Shown: positions 6,584 through 12,130 of the stretch, piece by piece
Layout of the letters: each line of letters opens with the position of its first letter
How positions within the stretch are numbered: position 1 is the stretch's first letter
Assembly: GCA_027623585.1 (NCBI GenBank)
Contig: JAQBVK010000048.1
Span: forward strand, 1-12,130
Length of the DNA stretch: 12,130 bases
Reading direction: 5' to 3'
Source of the DNA: Planctomycetota bacterium
GTDB lineage: Bacteria > Planctomycetota > UBA1135
Made by a program: the position numbers and the translations under genes
The notes under the pieces: generated by a model
What the model saw: the letters and a program-made list of their open reading frames with translations, nothing else
What the model was told of the DNA's origin: nothing
The model's database searches: none

Positions 6584-7231
6584 ATGTCCTCGCCCCCGCC
6601 GCGACGCCCGGCCGTGTTGGTTTTCGCTCGTGATCCCGATGCCGGACCGGTGAAAACTCGCTTGGCGGCCACGATCGGCATTGAAGCCGCGCGCGAGGTT
6701 TACCGTCGGCTCGCCGAGCAAGTCTGGAGCGGCTTGGAGCATCCGGAGTTGGAGCGTCATCTGTGGATCGCTCCCGCAGAATCCGCGTCACGCGCTGCAG
6801 CCTGGCTCGAAGGGGCGACGCGCGTGCACGCTCAAGTCGAGGGCGAGCTGGGCGCGAGGCTCGGCGCCGCTTTCGCCGCGAGTTTCGCGGCGCAGGCGCC
6901 GTGGGCCGCCGCCGTCGGCACCGACGCGCCAGAGGTGGATGCCGCCATGGTCCTGCGCGCAGGCGCCGCGCTCGCTCAACACGAACTGGCGATCGTTCCT
7001 GCGCTCGACGGCGGCTACGCGCTGATCGCGCTCTCGTACCCGACGCCGGAATTGTTCACCGGAATGCCATGGAGCACGCCGCAACTGCTCGAAGCCACGC
7101 TGGAGCGCGCATCCGAGCTCGGGCTGAAGGTCGCGCTGCTGCCCACAGTGCGCGACGTGGACACCGCGGAGGACTTGGCTAGCTTCCCGGCTCTGGATCC
7201 CCGCAGCGGTCCTTCCGCCACGCGGTCATGA
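6584..7231 (+). CDS. TIGR04282-type glycosyltransferase (arsenosugar biosynthesis)
   Basis: This 215-residue GT-A-like transferase begins VLVFARDPDAGPVKTRLA (11-28), the N-terminal signature of the family once called 'rSAM/selenodomain-associated transferase 1'. It continues with AVGTDAPEVD (110-119, the metal/nucleotide Asp region), PALDGGYALIAL (139-150), PWSTPQLLEATL, and RDVDTAEDL near the end. It is the usual partner of ArsS and of the TIGR04283 glycosyltransferase found here in the opposite operon. The substrate is unknown. The start is uncertain. ATG 6584 gives a normal-length N-terminus but has no ribosome site. ATG 6545 has GAGGG five bases upstream and would share a CATG with the DUF547 start, adding 13 unconvincing residues. 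The gene is alone on this strand, divergent from the arsenosugar operon, and overlaps the converging anti-sigma gene by 53 bases. Confidence 0.9.
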   Translation: MSSPPPRRPAVLVFARDPDAGPVKTRLAATIGIEAAREVYRRLAEQVWSGLEHPELERHLWIAPAESASRAAAWLEGATRVHAQVEGELGARLGAAFAASFAAQAPWAAAVGTDAPEVDAAMVLRAGAALAQHELAIVPALDGGYALIALSYPTPELFTGMPWSTPQLLEATLERASELGLKVALLPTVRDVDTAEDLASFPALDPRSGPSATRS

Positions 7232-7454
7232 CGCCTTGCATGACGACGTCGAAGTCGGCGGGAAGGTCATCGGACTCGACCTTGCCGCAGGCTTGATGGA
7301 CGATGCGGAACTGCTCCAGATAAACCAGGCAAGGCGGGCAGAGCAGCAGGTGCTCCCGCACCAGGCCGGCCTCCTCCTCGGACAGTTCGCCGTCGATGTA
7401 ATCACTCAACACTTGGTAGAAGCAATCACAGCGGGCGCGGATGCGGTCGTCCAT
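7179..7454 (-). CDS. Small zinc-finger anti-sigma factor (ZAS type)
   Basis: This 91-residue protein with no membrane segment contains HLLLCPPC (His35, Cys39, Cys42), the HxxxCxxC zinc-binding motif of zinc-associated anti-sigma factors, and extra cysteines at 9 and 11 (CDC) that may complete the site. The preceding DYIDGELSEEEAG helix is typical of the anti-sigma domain. It starts two bases after the ECF sigma factor stop, with GAGG seven bases upstream of ATG 7454, so the pair is co-transcribed and presumably co-translated. By family it should bind and silence the sigma factor in the cytoplasm, possibly releasing it on thiol oxidation or metal challenge, as RsrA does. The signal is inference. 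Its last 17 codons and stop lie antisense to the end of the + strand glycosyltransferase gene. The frame is open upstream of 7454, but that part is inside the sigma gene. Confidence 0.86.
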   Translation of the reverse strand: MDDRIRARCDCFYQVLSDYIDGELSEEEAGLVREHLLLCPPCLVYLEQFRIVHQACGKVESDDLPADFDVVMQGVMTAWRKDRCGDPEPGS

Positions 7455-7456
7455 CC

Positions 7457-8041
7457 TCAATCCTCGTCGCTCCCTAGTTTGGCGTCGGCGCACTTGCGCA
7501 CCGCCGAGCGCCCACGGTGAAGAATTTGGCGTAAGTTCACCGGCGTGACGCCGAGCAGAGCGGCGGCCTCGACGCCGTCCTTGCCTTCCACCGCAAAGAG
7601 TTCGAGCGCCTCGCGTTGGCGCAGCGGCAGCGTCTCCATGCAGTCGCGGACGACTTGGAGGGTTTCCTCGTCCTCGCGCCATGGCGCGAAGTTCATATGT
7701 TTCCAGGCGCCTTTCGCGTTAAAAGCGTCACGCTCGGGATCCACGTCGCCGATCACGGCCTCGCGGCCGCGCTTGCGCAGCGTGTCGGTGATCTTGTGGC
7801 GCAAGATGCCGAAGCCCCATGCGCGCAGCGGCACGCGCCCGTCGAACTTCGACGCGCCCTTGAGTATCGCGAGCAAAGTTTCCTGCATGGCGTCTTCGGC
7901 CGCGCCGGAATCACTGAGCATGCGCCGCGCGAAGCCGAACATCTCGCGCCCGAGGCTACGCACCACCTCCTCTGCCGCCGCCTCGTCGCCCGCGGCAATG
8001 CGGTGCGCGAGCTCGACGTCGTCCGCGTGCGCGACTTCCAC
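7457..8041 (-). CDS. ECF-type RNA polymerase sigma factor
   Basis: This 194-residue sigma-70 family protein has region 2 at about residues 24-95 (FGFARRMLSDSGAAEDAMQE, then PLRAWGFGILRHKITDTLRK) and region 4 at about 130-185 (LPLRQREALELFAVEG...AALLGVTPVNLRQILHRGRS), the latter a helix-turn-helix for -35 recognition. The linker contains FAPWREDEETL. It starts at GTG 8041, the first possible start after an in-frame TAG (8051-8053). It is followed after two bases by a zinc-finger anti-sigma gene, the usual arrangement for a stress-responsive ECF pair. It lies at the end of a housekeeping gene run and beside the arsenosugar locus. Whether it controls arsenic genes cannot be decided from the sequence. 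No ECF-type promoter was recognised in front of any gene here. Confidence 0.93.
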   Translation of the reverse strand: MEVAHADDVELAHRIAAGDEAAAEEVVRSLGREMFGFARRMLSDSGAAEDAMQETLLAILKGASKFDGRVPLRAWGFGILRHKITDTLRKRGREAVIGDVDPERDAFNAKGAWKHMNFAPWREDEETLQVVRDCMETLPLRQREALELFAVEGKDGVEAAALLGVTPVNLRQILHRGRSAVRKCADAKLGSDED

Positions 8042-8050
8042 GCTGAGATT

Positions 8051-8632
8051 CTAGTCGATTCCGCGTTCAGCTAGCAACGCCTCCAGCCGCGCCATCTCCG
8101 CGCTGTCGAAGCACAAGTTCCCGCGCCAACCCTCGGCCTCGTAGTCGCCGCGCAGGACCGCGCCCGGAAACAGGGAGGCGATCTCGTCCCGCAGGCCGAG
8201 GCGCGCGAAGGGCAGGAAGAGCGGCAGTTGGATCCGGATCACGATCGGCGCGCGGCCGGCGTTCTCAACGGCGCGCGCAGCGGCTGCGGAGTAGGCGCGG
8301 ACCAACCCCCCGGTGCCGAGTTTCACGCCGCCGAAGTAGCGCACGCAGATCACGGCTGCTTCGTCCAGGCCAGCGCCCTCCAAGGCCTGCAGCATCGGCC
8401 GACCTGCGGTGCCGCCGGGTTCGCCGTCGTCGGTGAAGCGATAACGCGCGCCCGCACGCCAAGCCCAGCAGTGATGGCGTGCCTTGGGGTGCTCGGCGCG
8501 CAGCTCGGCAAGCCTCGCCTGCAATCTTTCCTCATCCGGGCAGCGGAAGGCCCACGCGAGGAACCGCGAACCACGATCTTCACATTCACCGCAGCCTTCG
8601 CGCGCGGGTGCGAAGCGCGGGTGCGCGCTCAC
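8051..8632 (-). CDS. yigZ: YigZ/IMPACT (UPF0029) family protein
   Basis: This 193-residue protein carries the family's signatures in order: RGSRFLAW near residue 21, a HHCWAW block, FTDDGEPGGTAGRPMLQALE, and VRYFGGVKLGTGGLVRAYS. A C-terminal half of the length seen in YigZ follows. Eukaryotic IMPACT regulates the kinase GCN2. The role of the bacterial protein is unclear, with proposals linked to translation or proteolysis. The probable start is GTG 8632, overlapping the corrected mtnP stop as GTGA. Because mtnP carries a +1 frameshift, the uncorrected reading frame runs from mtnP straight into this gene and gives an apparent 479-residue fusion. The linker it would need (around 8640-8760) is arginine/alanine-rich and unlike either family, so I annotate two genes. 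Confidence 0.88.
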   Translation of the reverse strand: MSAHPRFAPAREGCGECEDRGSRFLAWAFRCPDEERLQARLAELRAEHPKARHHCWAWRAGARYRFTDDGEPGGTAGRPMLQALEGAGLDEAAVICVRYFGGVKLGTGGLVRAYSAAAARAVENAGRAPIVIRIQLPLFLPFARLGLRDEIASLFPGAVLRGDYEAEGWRGNLCFDSAEMARLEALLAERGID

Positions 8633-9490
8633 TCGTCCAGGCCGAGCAGCAGCCCGACTTTGGCGCGCGTCTCGGTGGGAATCCGTGCGGGTGAGCTCAG
8701 CAATCCGGCGCGCGCGATGCCCCGCCACGGCGAAGCGCCGAGCGCGGCCACCGGCGCAATCGCGCGCGATCAACTCGCGAACGGCGATCGCGTTGCGGCC
8801 GGCGACTTCCAGGATCTTCGCCACGTCCACGTCGCCGTGCTGCGGATGCCAGCAGTCGAAATCGGTCACCATCGCGATGCTGCAGTAGCTCATCCCGGCT
8901 TCCCGCGCGAGCCGCGCCTCGGTGGCGCCAGTCATGCCGACCACGTCGAAGCCGAGCGAACGATGCATCGTGCTCTCGGCCAAGGTCGAAAACTGCGGGC
9001 CTTCGATGCAGACGTAGGTGCCGCCGGAATGCACGCGCAACGGCATGCCGACCGCCGCCGCCGCGACCGCCGCCGCGGTCTGAGCGCAGACCGGCTCGGC
9101 CAGCGGCACGTGCACCACCGCACCCTCGCCGAAGAAGGAGCGCGGGCGCGCGACGGTGCGATCCACGAACTGGTCCACCAGCACGAAGTCGCCGGGCGCG
9201 CAGTCTTCGCGCAGGGAGCCCACCGCGCTCGCCGAGATCACGCGCTGCACGCCGAGACGGCGCAGCGCCCACAGATTGGCGCGGTACGGCACTTCCGTCG
9301 GCGTCAACCGATGGCCACGACCGTGGCGCGGCAGGAAGGCGGCGCGCACGCCGTCCAACTCCCCCACCACCAGCGCGTCGGATGGCGCGCCGAAGGGCGT
9401 ATTCATCACGACCTCGCGCGCGTCTTGCAGACCGGCGAGATCGTAAACGCCGCTACCACCGAGGATACCGAGTGTCGCCTCGCGGTCCAT
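8629..9490 (-). CDS. mtnP: S-methyl-5'-thioadenosine phosphorylase (MtnP), with a +1 frameshift
   Basis: This enzyme cleaves methylthioadenosine with phosphate to adenine and methylthioribose-1-phosphate. Motifs: phosphate-binding GGSGVYDL (11-18), RHGRGH (55-60), IEGPQFSTLAES (162-173), GMTGATEA (185-192) and the 6-aminopurine-selecting TDFDCW (209-214). Residue 243 is followed by one surplus base within 8761-8768. Skipping it gives 43 more residues (IAPVAALGASPWRG... to ...VGLLLGLDE) ending at TGA 8629-8631, for a normal total of 286 residues. Without the correction the frame fuses to yigZ. The ATG at 9490 has GAGGG three bases upstream and overlaps the truD tail by 38 bases. The usual role is methionine salvage and polyamine by-product recycling. 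Near arsS it could also act on a 5'-arsinoyl adenosine, which is inference. Confidence 0.9.
8761..8768 (-). other. Single-base frameshift site in mtnP
   Basis: The minus strand reads GAG TTG ATC GCG CGC then an extra G before ATT GCG CCG. The surplus base falls in a CGCGCGCG run that forms part of a perfect 12-bp palindrome (ATCGCGCGCGAT, 8759-8770). The family-like protein sequence continues cleanly in the new frame on the far side. Such GC palindromes are common places for sequencing or assembly slips. Confidence 0.8.
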
Positions 9491-10862
9491 GTTCCCTCTG
9501 CTGACGATACGGCTCAGGGCGGCGACGATCGTCGTCGTAGCGCTCCTCGTTGCGCGGTTCGTTGCGCTGATCGTCCCGACGACGATGTTCGTCGAGCGCT
9601 TCGCCCGGCGGCGGCGCGCTGCCCGTGTCGTCCGGGAACTCCATCGCGTGACGGGACACCCACAAGCGCAGGCGGCGATAGCCCGGATCGGTCGGCATCA
9701 ACAAGCGCTTGCACACCAAGGTCGCGTACTGGCCGCGTCCAAGCGTGAAGCGCAGGCGCATCTTGCGCCGCAGCCGGTGCATCTCATCGAGTTCGGCCGG
9801 TGCGGCGCGCAGGAACTCGGGGCGGATCACGGTCGGCCGCAGTTCGGCGAGCGGTCGGAAGCCGGAGTGATCGAGCCCGATGAACTGCTCGATCGAGAAG
9901 CCCTCCGAGCGCATCACGGCCTCGTACAGACGGCGCGACTCGGCGCTGAGTTCCGCGCCCTTGCCGAGTAGCGGAAGTTCGCAGGCGGCGATGCCCGCCA
10001 AGGCCTCAGCATTGCCGCTGCGCCAGACCGGCAGCCCACCGGCGTCGCCGGGCAGCCACGCGAGGTCCGGCCCGCTGGTCACCTGCTGCGCGCGCAGCGC
10101 CAGCGCGCGGTTCCAGAGATGCGACTGGTAGGCAAAAAGGTGAATGGTTTTCTCGCGCGAGGCGACGCCGCGTTCGAGCGCGCCGGCGAAGTCGCGCGGC
10201 TTGGCGTGCAGGTGCTCGAAGGCCGAAGACCCGCGGTTTCCGCGCGCAAAAGCGGTCAGCGCTTCCCAATCACCCCAGCGGCGCGTGATTCCTTGCTTGT
10301 AGCGCTCGACGTGCTCGCTGCCAAAAGGCGAAGGCGCCGCGAGCAGCGCGTGCAAGGCGGCTTCAACGTCCCCCTTCATCAAGTGGCGCACGACGAAACC
10401 CTGTCCGTGGCGCAGGCAACCGAAACGCTGGTCGTCGAAGTAGTTCGGAAGGCCGTGGCGCTTGACCTCTTCGATGTTCACGCGGATGCGGCGCATGTCG
10501 TCGCCGCCGAGGTCGCGCACCATGATCTCGAAGGCGTTGCCGATGCTGTCTTCCGAATTCAGCGCGCGCACCGCGCCGCCGGCGTGAAAAATCGCGAGCC
10601 CAGGCTCCTTGATCTTGACCGCGCGCCCGCCGGCCACGGTCATGTACTGACCAGTGATGCCGTCCTTGTCCTTGAGCCCGGCGTAGGTCACGTCGGTGCG
10701 ATCCACTCCGGCTTCTTGCGCGATGCGGTCGGCGGCCTCGAAGGTGGTGAGCCCGCGCTTGGTGACGCGGTACAACTCATAGGGACCCTTGCCCTTGAGG
10801 GAGGCCTCGTCGCGGAGCAGTTCCGTGACGCGGAAATCAGACTGGACTCGCTTCAGGCGCAT
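9453..10862 (-). CDS. truD: tRNA pseudouridine(13) synthase TruD, with charged C-terminal tail
   Basis: This 469-residue protein should isomerise U13 of certain tRNAs. The catalytic motif is YAGLKDKDGITGQ (60-72), with Asp65 as the expected nucleophile. Other TruD marks are DFRVTELL at the start, LPNYFDDQRFG (138-148), and the closing RFTLGRGQYATLVCKRLL, where the family usually ends. A further ~81 residues follow: first RRLRLWVSRHAMEFPDD, then a low-complexity tail rich in Arg, Asp, Glu, Gln and Pro that is probably disordered. The tail's last codons overlap the mtnP start by 38 bases. The ATG at 10862 has no good ribosome site. A 61-base gap separates it from the upstream transporter gene and contains a CATAAT hexamer (minus strand, about 10878-10883) that could be a -10 element, but no matching -35. 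Confidence 0.93.
   Translation of the reverse strand: MRLKRVQSDFRVTELLRDEASLKGKGPYELYRVTKRGLTTFEAADRIAQEAGVDRTDVTYAGLKDKDGITGQYMTVAGGRAVKIKEPGLAIFHAGGAVRALNSEDSIGNAFEIMVRDLGGDDMRRIRVNIEEVKRHGLPNYFDDQRFGCLRHGQGFVVRHLMKGDVEAALHALLAAPSPFGSEHVERYKQGITRRWGDWEALTAFARGNRGSSAFEHLHAKPRDFAGALERGVASREKTIHLFAYQSHLWNRALALRAQQVTSGPDLAWLPGDAGGLPVWRSGNAEALAGIAACELPLLGKGAELSAESRRLYEAVMRSEGFSIEQFIGLDHSGFRPLAELRPTVIRPEFLRAAPAELDEMHRLRRKMRLRFTLGRGQYATLVCKRLLMPTDPGYRRLRLWVSRHAMEFPDDTGSAPPPGEALDEHRRRDDQRNEPRNEERYDDDRRRPEPYRQQREHGPRGDTRYPRW
9494..9498 (-). promoter_or_regulatory. Ribosome binding site of mtnP
   Basis: GAGGG on the minus strand lies three bases (AAC) before ATG 9490, inside the last codons of truD. 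It supports 9490 as the mtnP start and implies that the 38-base overlap with truD is real. Confidence 0.55.
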
Positions 10863-10892
10863 CTTCGCGCAGCCGCCCCATTATGCAGTTGT

Positions 10893-10910
10893 TGGGCGCC
10901 CGCGCGCCCA
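10893..10910. repeat. Small GC-rich hairpin between the CorA-like gene and truD
   Basis: A perfect 7-bp inverted repeat, TGGGCGC (10893-10899) and GCGCCCA (10904-10910), surrounds a four-base loop in the 61-base intergenic gap. No T-run follows on either strand, so it does not look like an intrinsic terminator. It may be a processing or stabilising structure, or chance in GC-rich DNA. Confidence 0.4.
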
Positions 10911-10923
10911 TTCTACCTCCGCC

Positions 10924-11907
10924 TCAAACCCACTGTTGGCGGCGCAGCCACAGCCAGATGCCGATGCCGAGTAGACCGAGCACCCCGAGCACCGCCAAGA
11001 AGCCGCTCGGGTGATCCGCGAACGGAATCCCGCCGACGTTCATGCCGAGCGCGCCGGCGATGAAGGTCAACGGCAGGAAGATCGCGGTGAGCACCGTGAA
11101 GAAATAAATGCGGCGGTTGAGTTGCTCCGTGCTCTCCACTGCGAGCTCCTCCATCAACACCAAGGAGCGTTCGCGCGATGACTCCACGTCGTCCAGCAGC
11201 CGCGCCGCGCGCTGCGCCTCCTCACGCAGCATCTTCTCGTGCTTCTTGCCGAGCAGCAGATGCGCTTCGCTGGCGAGTCGCGCGAGCGCATCCCGTTGCG
11301 GCATCAGCGACTTGCGCAGCGCAATCATGCTGCGCCGCAGGCCGGCGATGTCGGAGCGCTCGGGGCTGTCGTCCGGCGCGGCGATGCGGTCCTCGAAGTC
11401 GTCGAGACGATCGCCGAGCTCTTCCAGGAGTTCCTGCAAGCGATCCTGCACGCGCGCCGTCAAGGCCACGATCAAATCGGCGACGTCCTTGAACGCTGCC
11501 GGATGCTCCATCGCCTTGATGCGCACGTCCTCGGCCGAGCGCACCCGGGTACGCCGCATCGTCACGAGGCAGCCCGGCAATGCGAGCAGCCGCAAGGACA
11601 CGAGATCCTCGGGCTCTTCGCCCTTCTCCAGGTTGGCGGCGCGCAGCACCACCAGTAGTGCGTCGCCGAACTGCGTGACGCGCGGTCGCACGGTGTCGTC
11701 CAACGCCGCTTCCGCGGCCACCGGATCCACCGCAGCCTGTTCCGCGAGCCAGCGGCGCGTGCCCTCGCCGCGCCAATCGAGGTGCAGTCAGCGCAGACGC
11801 TCTCCGGGGCGCGGGAGGGCGGCGTCCGTGAAGTCCGTCAGCGCACTCGCCTCGGCGCCCGCGCCGAAGGAGATGCCAAACAGAAAGCCATCGGCCTGCG
11901 CCACCAT
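10924..11907 (-). CDS. CorA/ZntB-type divalent cation transporter, interrupted by an in-frame TGA
   Basis: The frame encodes 327 residues if the TGA at codon 40 is read through. It covers an N-terminal soluble domain (MVAQADGFLFGISF, then LHLDWRGEGTRRWLAEQA), a long helical region rich in Arg, Glu and Leu, a first membrane helix near residues 262-287, the loop GMNVGGIP (288-295), and a second helix near 302-321. The GMN triplet marks the CorA superfamily pore. GMNVGGIP, unlike the usual YGMNFE-MPE type, points to the ZntB-like branch, so the ion could be Zn2+ or Mg2+. Residues before and after codon 40 both match the family's N-terminal domain, and the stop falls where homologues usually have Trp (R-W-L-H-L-D). 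If the TGA is real, translation could restart at GTG 11730 and yield a protein lacking part of the sensor domain. ATG 11907 starts 11 bases after the upstream gene. Confidence 0.85.
11788..11790 (-). other. In-frame TGA codon in the CorA/ZntB-like gene
   Basis: The minus strand reads CGT CTG CGC TGA CTG CAC CTC GAT (R L R stop L H L D). A one-base change from TGG to TGA would explain it. TGA is used as an ordinary stop by neighbouring genes (arsM, arsS, the TVP38 gene), so a general code change is excluded. Confidence 0.8.
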
Positions 11908-11918
11908 CGTGATCCAGG

Positions 11919-12130
11919 CTAGCGCGGCGCCCAGCGGCGAAGCTGACGCAGGGTGCGGTCGAGATCGGCGGGCAGCGGCGCTTCGATCGTGAGATCTTCG
12001 CCGCCTTCGAAGCGCGGCAGGCGCACCGATGCCGCGTGCAAGGAGAGGCGGTCCAGCAGCGGACGCTCCGGGCGGCCAGGCTTGGGCCGGTAGCCGCGCT
12101 TCACCTGGGAAAGATAAAACGCTTCCCCGC
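11919..12130 (-). CDS. RluA-family 23S rRNA/tRNA pseudouridine synthase, C-terminal end
   Basis: Only the last 69 residues are in the window; the gene continues beyond the right edge. The fragment reads EAFYLSQVKRGYRPKPGRPE, RPLLDRLSLHAASVRLP and LTIEAPLPADLDRTL. This matches the closing part of RluA/RluC/RluD-type synthases, where the RLxLHA strand and the final EAPLP motif are characteristic. The catalytic Asp region lies outside the window, so activity cannot be assessed and the target RNA is unknown. The stop TAG (11919-11921) is 11 bases before the transporter start, and the two are probably co-transcribed. It pairs functionally with truD in the same run, as both modify RNA. Confidence 0.85.
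   Translation of the reverse strand, partial: GEAFYLSQVKRGYRPKPGRPERPLLDRLSLHAASVRLPRFEGGEDLTIEAPLPADLDRTLRQLRRWAPR

Noticed and set aside
8051..9490. A genuine MtnP-YigZ fusion protein
   Set aside because: The join lacks the MtnP C-terminus, which is intact in the +1 frame and ends at a stop overlapping a plausible yigZ start. Kept only as a finding to check.
8228..9748. A 506-codon open frame on the + strand
   Set aside because: It is antisense to yigZ, mtnP and truD, all of which have clear family motifs. Its product is rich in Arg, Ala, Gly and His with no recognisable domain, as expected in GC-rich DNA.
10893..10910. Intrinsic terminator after the CorA-like gene
   Set aside because: The 7-bp hairpin has no U-tract on either strand.
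10119..11063. A 314-codon open frame on the + strand
   Set aside because: It is antisense to truD and the transporter gene, with no family resemblance.
11788..11790. Selenocysteine at the in-frame TGA of the transporter
   Set aside because: CorA/ZntB proteins have no selenocysteine at this site; the expected residue is Trp, and I saw no convincing selenocysteine insertion hairpin.

Overview
The window is strongly GC-rich, densely packed bacterial DNA, very probably chromosomal and most likely from a planctomycete or a close relative. The basis for that is the partial secreted protein at the left edge. It ends in a roughly 100-residue beta-rich C-terminal domain that I associate with exported proteins of marine Planctomycetota. 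The rest of the gene content fits but is not diagnostic. No mobile elements, CRISPR arrays, tRNAs or rRNAs are visible.

Layout, left to right. (1) 2-760 (+): the end of a secreted protein, followed by a strong intrinsic terminator (782-810). (2) 810-6546 (-): a compact six-gene run, transcribed leftwards. In order of transcription it holds a DUF547 protein, an ArsM-type arsenite methyltransferase, an ArsS-type radical SAM enzyme, a TVP38/TMEM64 membrane protein, a 'mercuric reductase-like' FAD disulfide oxidoreductase and a TIGR04283-type glycosyltransferase. Each junction overlaps by 1-22 bases (ATGA or TGATG stop/starts), so this is almost certainly one translationally coupled operon. (3) 6584-7231 (+): a TIGR04282-type glycosyltransferase, head-to-head with the operon. 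Together, (2) and (3) look like a complete arsenosugar biosynthesis locus. ArsM methylates arsenite to dimethylarsenite, and ArsS adds the 5'-deoxyadenosyl group of SAM. The two glycosyltransferases presumably act on the resulting arsenoriboside. The roles of the oxidoreductase, TVP38 and DUF547 proteins are not established.

(4) 7179-12130 (-): a second leftward run. In order of transcription it holds an RluA-family pseudouridine synthase (cut by the window edge), a CorA/ZntB-type transporter, TruD, a methylthioadenosine phosphorylase (MtnP), a YigZ/IMPACT protein, an ECF sigma factor and its zinc-finger anti-sigma factor. The anti-sigma gene overlaps the 3' end of the + strand glycosyltransferase by 53 bases. 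MtnP is of special interest because phosphorolysis of a 5'-modified adenosine is the reaction the arsenosugar pathway needs after ArsS.

Two genes carry single lesions. mtnP has a one-base (+1) frameshift at 8761-8768, which fuses it in frame to yigZ. The CorA-like gene has an in-frame TGA at 11788-11790 where homologues usually have Trp. Both may be real or may be assembly errors. In both cases the coding signal continues cleanly past the lesion. There is no gene-free stretch longer than about 60 bases.
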